This document shows positions 1 to 7,970 of a DNA stretch of 64,000 nt, in pieces. Position numbers and translations under genes: made by a program. Each line of letters begins with the position of its first letter. The first letter of the stretch is position 1. The stretch is from NCBI RefSeq assembly GCF_030867095.1, contig NC_081825.1, positions 263,386,954 through 263,450,953 of the forward strand, given 5' to 3'. The DNA is from Alligator mississippiensis. Taxonomy: Eukaryota; Chordata; Crocodylia; Alligatoridae. The notes below the pieces were generated by a model. That model was not told the origin of the DNA. It worked only from the letters and a program-made list of their open reading frames with translations, and searched no databases.

Positions 1-1870
1 CCACGCTTTGGTCTGGGCAAGTCTGTCCTCAGCAATGTGCAGGAGAGTCCCCTAGTGCCACAGAGGCATGGCGTGGGGTGGCCCAAAAAGGATTTCTAAC
101 TATAATCCCAGCCCCAAATCCAGTTCCTTCTTCAGATCCATATACTTTGCACTGTGGCTGGGGGGCGGTGTCAGCTAGCAGCCTGGCATGCCCAAACCGT
201 GCTTTAGGCCGGGTAAGTCTCTCATCAGAGATGCCCAATAGCGTCCCCTAGTGGCACAGAGACATGGTCTGGGGTGGCCCAAAAAGGATTTCTAGGTATA
301 ATCCTATCGCAAATTCTAATTCCTTATTCGGATCCATATACTTTGCACTGTGCTGGGCTTTCAGTAGGAAGGCTGGCACAGCCAAACCGCACTTTGGGCC
401 AGGCAAGTCTGTGGTCAGAGATGTCCAGGAGAGATCCCTGGTGCCACGAAGGCACAGCATGGGGTGACCCAAGAAGTATTTCTGGATATAATCTGAGCCC
501 AAAATCCAGTTCCTTATTCGGGTCCAGATACTTAGCAGAGTGGCTGGTGTGGTGTCTGTTGGCAGCCTGGCATGGCCAAACTGTGCTTCAGACCGGGCAA
601 GTCTCTGCTCAGAGATGTTCAGGACAGTCCCCCAGTGGCACAGAGACATGTTCTGGGGTGGCCCAAGAAGGATTTCTAGCTATATCCCAGCCCAAAATCC
701 AATTCCTTATTTAGGTCCATTCATTTAGCACAGTGGCTGGGGTGCTGTTAATTGGCACCCTGGCACAGCCAAACTGTGTTTTAAACCGGGCAAGTTTCTA
801 GTCAGAGATGTCTAGGAGTGTCTGCCAGTGGCCCAGAGACATGTTCCAAGGTGGACCAAGAAGGATTTCTGGGTATAATCCCAGCCCAGATTTCAGTTCC
901 TTATTCGGGTCCAGATATTTAGCACAATATCTGGGGGTGGCGTCAGTTGGCAGCCTGGCATGGCCAAATCGCGCTTTGGGCTGGGCAAGTTTCTGGTTGG
1001 AGATGTCCAGGAGAGTCCCCCAATGCCACAGAGGTGCAGTCTGGGGTAGCCCAAAAAGGATTTCTGGGTGTAATCCCAGTCCGAAATCCAGTTCCTTATT
1101 CAATTCCATATACTTAGCACGGTGTCTGGGGGGTGATGGCAGCTGTCAACCTCGCACAGCTAAACAGCGTTTTGGCCCGGGGAAATCTCTGGTCAGAGAT
1201 GTCCAGGACAGTCCCCCACTGGCACAGGGAGATGGTCTGGGATGGCCCAAGAAGATTTCTGGGTATAATCCCAGCTCAAATTCCCATTCCGTATTCAGGC
1301 CCAGATACTTAGCAGTGTCTGGGGGGTGGTGTCAGTTGGCAACTTGGTACGGTTAAACTGCATTTTGGGATGGGCAGGTCTCTGGTCAGAGGTGTCCAGG
1401 AGCATCCCCCGGTGCCACAGAGGTGTGGTCTTGGGTGGCCCAAGAAGGATTTCTGGGTATAATCCCAGCCCAAAATCCAGTTCCTTATTCGGGTGTATAC
1501 AGTCAGCACAGTGGCTGGGGTGCTGTCTGTTGGCAGCCTGGCACAGCCAAACCACACTTTGGACTGGACAAGTCTCTGGTCACAGATGTGCAGGAGAGTC
1601 CCCCGGTCATGCAGAGGTGTTCTGATGGGTGGCCCAAGCAGAGTTTCTAGCCATAATCCCAGCCCAAAATCCAGTTCTTTCATCAAGCCATTATACTTAG
1701 TATAGTGGGCATGGGGACTGTTAATTGGCAGCCTGGCACAGCCAAACTGTGCTTTGGGCCAGGTGGGACTGTGGTCAGGGTTCTTTGGGACAGTCCCCCA
1801 GTGGCATCACCATGAAATTTGGGGTGGCCCAAGAAATATTTTGCCCCATAATCCCATCCTAATCTGACCT
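1..1870. repeat. Satellite-like tandem array, ~194 bp unit, about 10 copies
   Basis: A block reading roughly GGGTGGCCCAAGAAGGATTT recurs with its GCCCAA core (or a one-base variant) at about 81, 277, 467, 661, 854, 1049, 1245, 1438, 1632 and 1827, giving spacings of 190-196 bp. Each unit also carries a TAATCCCAGCCCAAAATCC block, a TTCCTTATTCGG block and a GGCAGCCTGGCACAGCCAAAC block in the same order. Copies differ by scattered substitutions and small indels, so the array is not freshly amplified. It is cut by the left edge of the window and lies in intron 1 of ALKBH1. Long ORFs across it on both strands follow from the repeat period and are not genes. Confidence 0.93.
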
Positions 1871-2377
1871 CTGTTTAGGGCTCTGTACTTGATGTGAAAT
1901 ATTATTTGACATATTAATTAGTGCATAGGCATAGCTAATGAAATTCTGTCTCTTTAGGATGTGTAATTAATTAATAACAAGATATTATTGGGTCTAGATT
2001 AGCTTTGAAAAAGAAACTGGGAATAAGGAACTGGGAGTAAGGAACCAACTTCAGCCTCATCTACACATTTTATTCATAGCCTGCGAGGCTGGAAGGGACC
2101 TCGGAAGATCATCGGGTCCAGGCCTCTGCCCCAAGCAGGAAAGACAACTGGGGTCATGATGCGATTCGCCAGCGTGAGCGCTGCCTTGCCCATGCGGCCG
2201 CTCTACGTTTATTGCGCGATTCACCAGCGAGCCGCGCAATGCGTCTAACGTGTGCAGGGCCCGGGCTCCTTCCCGCCTCGAGGAATGAGGCGCCCCGCCC
2301 ACCCCGCTCCCGGGCCCCGCGAGGGGCACCCAGCCTCTCCAGCCGCCGGGTAGGCGGGCAGGGCGCTGCCGGGTTAC
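1871..2377. other. Rest of visible ALKBH1 intron 1
   Basis: This stretch lies between the satellite and ALKBH1 exon 1. It holds AT-rich unique sequence to about 2070, a short CR1 tail (2076-2170, separate entry), then the GC-rich edge of the CpG island. I see no exon in it. Confidence 0.6.
2076..2170 (-). mobile_element. CR1 LINE 3' tail fragment
   Basis: The plus strand reads GAGGCTGGAAGGGACCTCGG, then an ATCATCGGGTCCAGGC block and GGGGTCATGA. This is the reverse complement of the usual CR1 3' end, so the fragment is on the minus strand. Only the tail is present. The same block recurs at 9422, 35670 and 42770. Confidence 0.75.
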
Positions 2378-2500
2378 CTGGTTCCCCGGGGCCGAGAAGT
2401 CGACGACGCCCCGCAAGTCGAGCCCGTCACGCCGCCGGTAAAAGCGGAAGAGGCGGCGGAAAGCGTCTTCCCCACCCTCGCGCGCCAGCGCCGCCGCCAT
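2378..2500 (-). CDS. ALKBH1: ALKBH1, first coding exon (gene continues left of window)
   Basis: The minus strand encodes 41 residues starting MAAALAREGGEDAFRRLFRF and ending ...GVVDFSAPGNQ at a CAG|GTAACC donor. The block GEDAF-R-LFRFYR...DL-GV-DFS matches the N-terminus I know from vertebrate ALKBH1. The family is Fe(II)/2-oxoglutarate dioxygenases acting on tRNA (m1A, and 5-methylcytosine oxidation in mitochondrial tRNA), and reports on DNA and histone substrates also exist. The catalytic domain lies in later exons outside the window, so activity cannot be judged here. The reading frame runs on past 2378 into intron; the splice donor and loss of family similarity there set the exon end. The start is the first ATG of the conserved block. 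The gene shares a CpG promoter with SLIRP. Confidence 0.9.
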
Positions 2501-2552
2501 CTTGTCCCCCGGCCGCGCCGGGCAGCGCCGATTGGCGGAGCGGTGTGCTGAA

Positions 2553-2565
2553 AGGTCAAAGGTCG
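2553..2565 (+). promoter_or_regulatory. DR1 nuclear-receptor half-site pair
   Basis: AGGTCA and AGGTCG are separated by a single A, 20 bp upstream of the SLIRP ATG. DR1 sites are bound by HNF4, COUP-TF, RXR and PPAR type receptors, and the half-site context also suits ERR factors. Occupancy is not shown by sequence. Confidence 0.5.
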
Positions 2566-2584
2566 CACAGCTTCTGCTTCTAAG

Positions 2585-2648
2585 ATGGCGCCTCAGAGAA
2601 GGTTGTATGTGCTTTTCGTGAGGAAGCTGCCCTGGACTGTGGCGCGAG
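2585..2648 (+). CDS. SLIRP: SLIRP coding exon 1
   Basis: This exon encodes 21 residues and the first base of the next codon, ending at G|GTGAGG. It carries the RNP2 strand VLFVRKLPW. The start is the first ATG after the DR1 element, in the context AAGATGGCG. Confidence 0.88.
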
Positions 2649-5600
2649 GTGAGGTTGGGGCTTTCCGCCTCTCTGCTCGGCCCTAGGGCGAGGGCCGAGG
2701 GGCTGTTCGGGAGGGAGGACGTGGGTGGGGAGCGACCACCCCCCCTCCCCCGAGCTCCTGGTGGGGAGCGGAGCCCGCCCGGGGCGACCTCCTCTGGCCC
2801 TGGCCCTGACCCTGGCCCGGGGGGACGCGGCTTTTGTTCGGTTCTTCACGAACCGGCTTCCGTGGGGCCCGCGAATGAGACTCGTCCCTGCCGAGAGCGC
2901 GGGCGGCCCCCTGTCCCTGAGCTCGCTGTGACTGCGTGTCTTTTTTCCGCAGATGAAATCTGGCAATATTTTAGTAAGTTTGGATACCTCAAGAAATGCA
3001 GCCTGCCGTTCGTAAGTATGAGCCCCCTCCCCTGCAGCGCAAACGGATTTACTGGTGTCTGCCAGCAGGAACTTTCCCTGCTGAGGCAAGAGGGGCGGGA
3101 ACAGAGGCAAAGGCTAGTTCTGGTATTTGCAGGCCTCAGTGGAAGAGTGTACTCATCAGACATTTCTCAGAGCTCAGTCAAGTTGTCAAGAAGTCTTGGG
3201 TTTGGACAATGCTTTTCTTTCTCTAAATGTTTGTCTTTGCTGCTTTAGATTGCTTAAACAACTTGTAACTGGTGCCAGGTACTTCCTACTTTTAGATACA
3301 TTTAGATGTTTATGATAACTGATATTTGGATAACACTGGAAAGTGGGAAAAACAAGAGCTGGGAGTCTGGACTCTTGGCTTCTGTTAGTGTTGCTGCTAC
3401 TTGGGCCTGGTCACTTGGGGCCATAATTTGCCCATCTGCATGATACTCAAAATAACAAAAGAGCCTCGAGCTCATCTGCACCAAAGCATTATGAAGGTAC
3501 AGAGCTAACAAATAAGTCGTCTTTTGCTTGATTTGAGCAGGTTTTTGGGTCTTCATCTTACTTGACAGCTAACAGTGTGTCTGTTTAAGGACATACAGAC
3601 AGCAATGGAGCTAAATGGGATGACCCTTAAAATTCTTTTCATTCTTCTGTAACTCGGAAGGTAATCATGGGATCATCAGGCCCTGGGGACTGTCAGAGGA
3701 TACCTATCTCTAGGAGAAGTAGCATGAATACATGTGGAATATAGTGTTTCAGCTAAAAAGTGTTGTAGCCCAAGTTCTTTCAAATATCTTGTGCAAATGT
3801 TTAGGGATTTAATTCATGATGCTGAAAAACTCCATTCTGAAATCTCCATCTCTCTTTCTCTAATTCTGTCTCAAAATTAAGCATTTCCTTAATGCTACCT
3901 TTGAGTTAGCAGATCACATTTCTTTCCACTTTCTGGACAAGTATTCATTTAAGAAACAGTCACCTTCTTCCTTTAACTTGCTTACCTTGGGATTATAGAA
4001 GAAAATGTATTGGAGTAAGCCCTCTGTTGTTCCTACATTTTTTGGGGTAAACAATGGTAACATGATGGTCCAAGGATATGAGAAACAAGATTGGTGAGGT
4101 TATGTACCATATACTTGACTGGTGCTTTCTCAGACCTGACAAAAAGTACCTTAAACCTTGGCTGTAGGGGTTTAGGTTGTAGCCATGTTGGTCTAAGGAT
4201 ATAGGCAAACAAGGTTCCTTGGGTGAATTTGATATCTTTTATTAGACCAGTTAATATACCTCATCCAATGCACCAAATGCCCTGATGGAAGATATGTAGG
4301 AGAGACCAGACAACAACTGCTCACCAGAATGAATGCACACTGGAAATCCATCAAGCAGCCCCTTACAGGCTGGAACTGTCAGCCTACTAGGGAAAAGCCA
4401 TAGTTTCACACATTTTTCTCCTTTAAAAGAGAATCCATTTTTAAAGCATCTCCACGATCCTTTCATGTATTCTTGAGACCTGTTTTTGGGTCCAGACCCA
4501 TGTGTTGAGAAACACTGCTTTAGAAGTTCTAGCTGTTTCACCTGGCTCTCCCTTTTGTGAATAACAACTCACTTTTAAACAATTCCTTTATTTGAAAGGA
4601 ATTTAGGAAGTTGTAGCTTTCTCTGCCTGTGTGGCTAAGGGCAGTTTGATGTTGCAATGTACTTTTATCGCATCTTAGACAACTGTTTCCCTCACTTGTC
4701 AAATTCTTTTCCAGCACTGAAGCAGTCTCTTATTTTCAGATCAACCTTCCATTTAAATGTCACTTATGCTATGGATTTCTGGGTTATGGGTTGTGACTGC
4801 AACTTGGAATAAACATCTCTGTCCTTGTTTGGAAGTGAAGTTGAAAAGATTAATTAATTCTTCCTATATTTGATGCACTGAAGGAGAGGGGAACAAAGCA
4901 GCACTTGTTTAAATTCTGATTCGCAAAGCAGATGGGTGTAAGTGGTTTGAGGAGAATGGGGTGGGTTTCTGAAAGAAGCAGGCCTTTACTCTTCCAAATT
5001 CTCTATCCACTTAAAAAAAAAAAAAAAAATAGCAGCTGCAAAAAGGAAGTTTGATACAAAGCATTATATGCATATTGTTCTGTCTCCTAACCTGGCTTTA
5101 TTTTAAATTGGGTGTCTAGGATGAAACAGGATTTCACAAAGGCTATTGCTGGATTTATCTCGACTCGCAAAGCAGCATGGACAATGTGTTAAAGAATTCC
5201 CACACTTTAGAGGGAGCCCAGGTAACAACTTTCTGTTGAATCCTTAATCAAATGATTTATTCTGCTGGGTTCTGCCTATGTTTACTTCATTCTGAGTAGG
5301 TTACTGGCAGTGAAGCAGGGTGGGGATCCCAGCTCAGGATACAGTAACTTGTTTATTGTAATTAAGTAGTCAACCATAAGATTCTAAATTTAAAACTTTT
5401 TCTAAAATCTTTCCTACTTTCCCTTCTAGCTTAACTAAGTGGTCTTGTAATGTGTTGTAAAGGTCAAACTGTAACTATTCTGGACAAAAACATTATCCTA
5501 CAATAGCCTTGAACCCAGTTCCCTGCACCCAAGAGTAGGGAAACTCTTGCACGTGTTCTTAATGTATGCTCATGTAGATGGACATTGTCTTGCTTCCTGT

Positions 5601-7167
5601 GTATTGCTAGGGACAAAACATTCAAACTTAAAACATTTCAAATTGCACAGCAGCCCATAGCTACTTTTAGTTACACTTATGTCAATGGGCAGACATGCTA
5701 TTTGCTGCACTTGAGAGGGTTATAACATGGCTTCAGGTAGAATTAATGTTAATTATTCTCTCTGGAGGACAAATGCTTGTGGCAGCATCTGCATCTAAAT
5801 GCATAGAAAGGGTAAAAAGGTGGTGTTTGGTCACTGTATAGTACCTGGAAATCTAGAGCAAGGTAAAGATCGAGCAGAAGCCTGAAATTTCTGTATTAAA
5901 GGGTATGCTGATGCTGTAAATCTACCCTTTAAAACAGAAATTTCAGACTTCTGCTCGATCTTTACCTTGCAGAAAGCTGGGGGGCTGGGGTGGGGAAGGC
6001 ACAGCATGGATTGTGGCACATTGGGGGGGGTGGCGGCTCCTGCTGATGTGCGCTGCTTGTCCCATGGCTCATCCAATGCTTGCCTACTCATTCAGTGGTT
6101 CCTGCTGGTCTTCTTGCTGCTCGTCCGGGGAGGGGGTGCCCCCAGATATGTGCGGGGCGGCAGGGTAGGGCTGCACCAAACTCTTCCCAACAGGGTAGAG
6201 CTGCACTGAGAAGAGAAACAATGAATTTGTGGCTGCCCTGGCCTGCGCAGATGTGGGGGTGCATACTCCCTCGGATGAGGGATAGGAGCCACCAGACTAG
6301 CAGTAGAAGCTGCCCTCCTCCTCCCTTGCAACCAACCACAGCTCTGGGCCATGACTGCCCTGGAAGGGCAGTGCTTGGCCCTGCCCCATACCCTTCCTCA
6401 CGGTGGGGGCCTTGAACTGCCTCCTCACATGCTTTTCCTCCCCCCTCCTCTTCCACCACACCCAACTTACCAGCTGGAGGCAGCTCTCAAAAGGTATGGG
6501 ACTGTACTCCTTGCCTCCTGTGTTGTGCTGCATCTGTGCACGTGCACAGGCCACTTATCAGTCAAATTATTGGCCTGATGCGGCCGATTTCCGATATAGT
6601 AAATTTCCTTTGTATCAGTGCCAATCTGATATCAGACTGATGTATCGGTGTACCTCTAATCTGTACATAATAGAGGAAGGTTTCACCCTGTGGTAAAGTA
6701 GCATGATAAATGTAAAAGTAGCTCTCTAGTTCTTGTGCAGTGCTTAAAAGCTGACTGCTGTTCAGTCCTCATCAATTAAGTTTCAGTCACTCAAAAGTGC
6801 TCAGTGTAAGGCAATGAGTTTCTTCCTCACTGTAAAAAGGTTCACTGGCAATTTATCCTAGTACATTCCAGGCAAGTGCCTCAAACAATTACTTTCTATT
6901 AGTTCTACATGAAATTCCCAGGAAGCTCTTAAAATGTATTTTACTAGGCTAAATATGATTTACAAGGCAACACAGCTGTCTTTAACCTTCTTGTTGGGAA
7001 CTTGGAATCTGTGCTCATGGAGGATGAAACCACACTTTATTGTAAATGAGAATACCTCTAACAGCATGTCTTGAATGAAACTGGGGATAATTAGAGTGAA
7101 ACATCAAGACTGATTTTAAACAGGTGACTTTTTTTTTTTCCAGCTCCAGATCCTGAAATCATTCTAG
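2585..7167 (+). CDS. SLIRP: SLIRP, complete four-exon gene, mitochondrial RNA-binding protein
   Basis: Exons are 2585-2648, 2953-3011, 5120-5221 and 7144-7167, all with GT/AG borders, giving 82 residues and a TAG. The product is a single small RRM protein. RNP2 is LFVRKL (residues 10-15) and RNP1 is KGYCWIYL (48-55), preceded by DETGFH, a SLIRP hallmark (human has DKETGFHRG). Family knowledge: SLIRP pairs with LRPPRC to stabilise mitochondrial mRNAs and also binds SRA RNA as a nuclear-receptor corepressor. Mammalian SLIRP is about 109 residues; here translation stops after the fourth RRM strand (LQILKSF), so the charged C-terminal tail is missing. Either the tail is lost in this lineage or the last exon differs. 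The ATG sits in the CpG island 84 bp from the ALKBH1 start. Confidence 0.88.
2953..3011 (+). CDS. SLIRP: SLIRP coding exon 2
   Basis: The acceptor is TTTTTTCCGCAG and the donor TTC|GTAAGT. The exon encodes DEIWQYFSKFGYLKKCSLPF, the first helix and second strand of the RRM, aligning with the human segment that ends FGHVRRCILPF. Confidence 0.9.
3012..5119 (+). other. SLIRP intron 2
   Basis: Mostly unique sequence. It holds a Penelope-like fragment (4165-4358, separate entry) and a 17-base poly(A) run at 5013-5029. I see no other exon. Confidence 0.7.
4165..4358 (+). mobile_element. Penelope-like retroelement fragment with GIY-YIG motif
   Basis: From 4251 the plus strand reads LIYLIQCTKCPDGRYVGET followed by RQQLLTRMNAHWKSIKQ, with no stop to 4358. 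The IYLIQC...YVGET...R...H pattern is the GIY-YIG endonuclease core of Penelope-like elements. The preceding segment (GTTGGTCTAAGGATATAGG...GATATCTTTTATTAGACCA) recurs at about 14585 and 47233, so it is probably a terminal part of the same family. The fragment is short and the reverse transcriptase part is absent. Confidence 0.72.
5120..5221 (+). CDS. SLIRP: SLIRP coding exon 3
   Basis: The exon has 34 codons between GTGTCTAG and CAG|GTAACA. It encodes DETGFHKGYCWIYL (RNP1) and the second RRM helix, SMDNVLKNSHTLEGAQ. It aligns with the human DKETGFHRGLGWVQF...IIDG segment. Confidence 0.9.
5858..5970. repeat. Long intronic inverted repeat (hairpin)
   Basis: Arms 5858-5893 and 5935-5970 are complementary over 36 bases with one mismatch. 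An inner pair (TTAAAGGGTA at 5896-5905, TACCCTTTAA at 5923-5932) extends the stem, leaving a loop of about 17 bases. It could be a fold-back element, a template-switch product or a small-RNA precursor. Confidence 0.85.
5972..6658. mobile_element. hAT element, same family as 21673-23129, left end unresolved
   Basis: The right end reads GATGTATCGGTGTACCTCTA, matching the right terminus at 23110-23129. The preceding GCCGATTTCCGATATAGTAAATTTCCTTTGTATC block and the interior (CTCTTCCCAACAGGG, GTGCCCCCAGATATGTG) also match that copy. I could not find a left terminal repeat, so the start is approximate. ORFs here are low-complexity and not transposase. Confidence 0.72.
7144..7167 (+). CDS. SLIRP: SLIRP coding exon 4 with early stop
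   Basis: After a T-rich acceptor (TTTTTTTTTTCCAG), the frame encodes LQILKSF and TAG. This corresponds to the last RRM strand (human KVQVQTRRP) but lacks the roughly 20-residue tail. AATAAA signals follow at 7179 and 7255. Confidence 0.75.
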   Translation, partial: LQILKSF

Positions 7168-7178
7168 GGCCCTATGAA

Positions 7179-7260
7179 AATAAACACCTTACTTGCTGAA
7201 AAGGATTAACACTGGAAGGAGGTTTTTTATTACACTGGTATGTAATGCATTTAAAATAAA
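7179..7260 (+). terminator. SLIRP: SLIRP poly(A) signals
   Basis: Two plus-strand AATAAA hexamers occur at 7179-7184 and 7255-7260, 12 and 88 bases after the SLIRP stop. Which one is used cannot be told from sequence. Confidence 0.6.
7226..7231 (-). terminator. SNW1: SNW1 poly(A) signal
   Basis: The plus strand TTTATT gives AATAAA on the minus strand, 541 bases after the SNW1 stop. It lies between the two SLIRP signals, so the 3' ends may overlap. A further minus-strand AATAAA is at 7036-7041. Confidence 0.55.
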
Positions 7261-7771
7261 AGATTATTGACAAACTCTGGATGAGTATAGGATTTGACAG
7301 AGTCTAGCTGGTTCCTCTTCCAGCACAAACTATACAGCCACAGCAGGGGAACACCAAATCATAAGGTTTCCCCCCCCACCATACTTCCATTACAGCATAA
7401 GCAATGGCTAGCTATATACACCAGATGTACTTTCATCAGATGAAGTAAAAAGGTTTAGCTAACTAGACAGAACTAAAGCTCTAAACAGGAGTACCCTCTT
7501 ACCCTGAAATGCTGAAAGAGTTCTCATGAGTATGAGAGCAGAGGCCAAAGTTCTGCCTACGAAAATAACGCCCTTATTAATGGTTCAAAATGGTTTTCCC
7601 CTTCCCCTGTTTCCTATGGGTAGTTATCTCCAAAGAATCCATGTGCGTAGCCTGTACATTGCTTTCTTACATAACCATCCCACTGTGCACCCCTGCTGAT
7701 AGATTAAAAGTGCTATTAGCATGGAGTCCAGGGTTTCAGTCCATCCTTGCTGCTCAAAGAGGCCAAGCCAC

Positions 7772-7970
7772 TCACTCCTTCCTCCTCTTCTTGCCCTCAT
7801 GCTCATGTTCCTTAGGGCGGCTGCTATCAGACGGCCTCTTGGAACCTCCATGCTGTTTGGCTTCTTCTAAGAACTTATCCAGACCAAATGGATCTTCCTC
7901 AAACTGAACTGGTCCCTCTCTGCCCCTCTGTCTACGGTCAGAGCCAGAAAATTCCTTCTCGGGAACAAAC
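7772..7970 (-). CDS. SNW1: SNW1 exon 14 (last coding exon)
   Basis: After a CTGCAG acceptor it encodes [19 protein letters not shown], then the [20 protein letters not shown] segment and the basic terminus [11 protein letters not shown], ending in TGA. Confidence 0.96.

Larger units (their letters stand above)
2190..2800. promoter_or_regulatory. CpG island, bidirectional ALKBH1/SLIRP promoter
   Basis: This CpG-dense stretch spans the divergent start codons of ALKBH1 (2500, minus) and SLIRP (2585, plus), only 84 bp apart. An inverted CCAAT box (ATTGG, 2531-2535) lies between them. AGGTCA-A-AGGTCG at 2553-2565 is a direct repeat with one-base spacing (DR1), a nuclear-receptor type element. No TATA box is seen, as expected for a housekeeping CpG promoter. 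Transcription starts cannot be placed from sequence alone. Confidence 0.8.
5222..7143 (+). other. SLIRP intron 3
   Basis: It contains a strong hairpin (5858-5970) and a hAT copy ending at 6658; both have separate entries. The remainder shows nothing recognisable. Confidence 0.7.

Noticed and set aside
274-1686. Several overlapping ORFs of 100-180 residues on both strands
   Set aside because: They arise from the ~194 bp repeat unit, which lacks stops in some frames; no protein family is recognisable.
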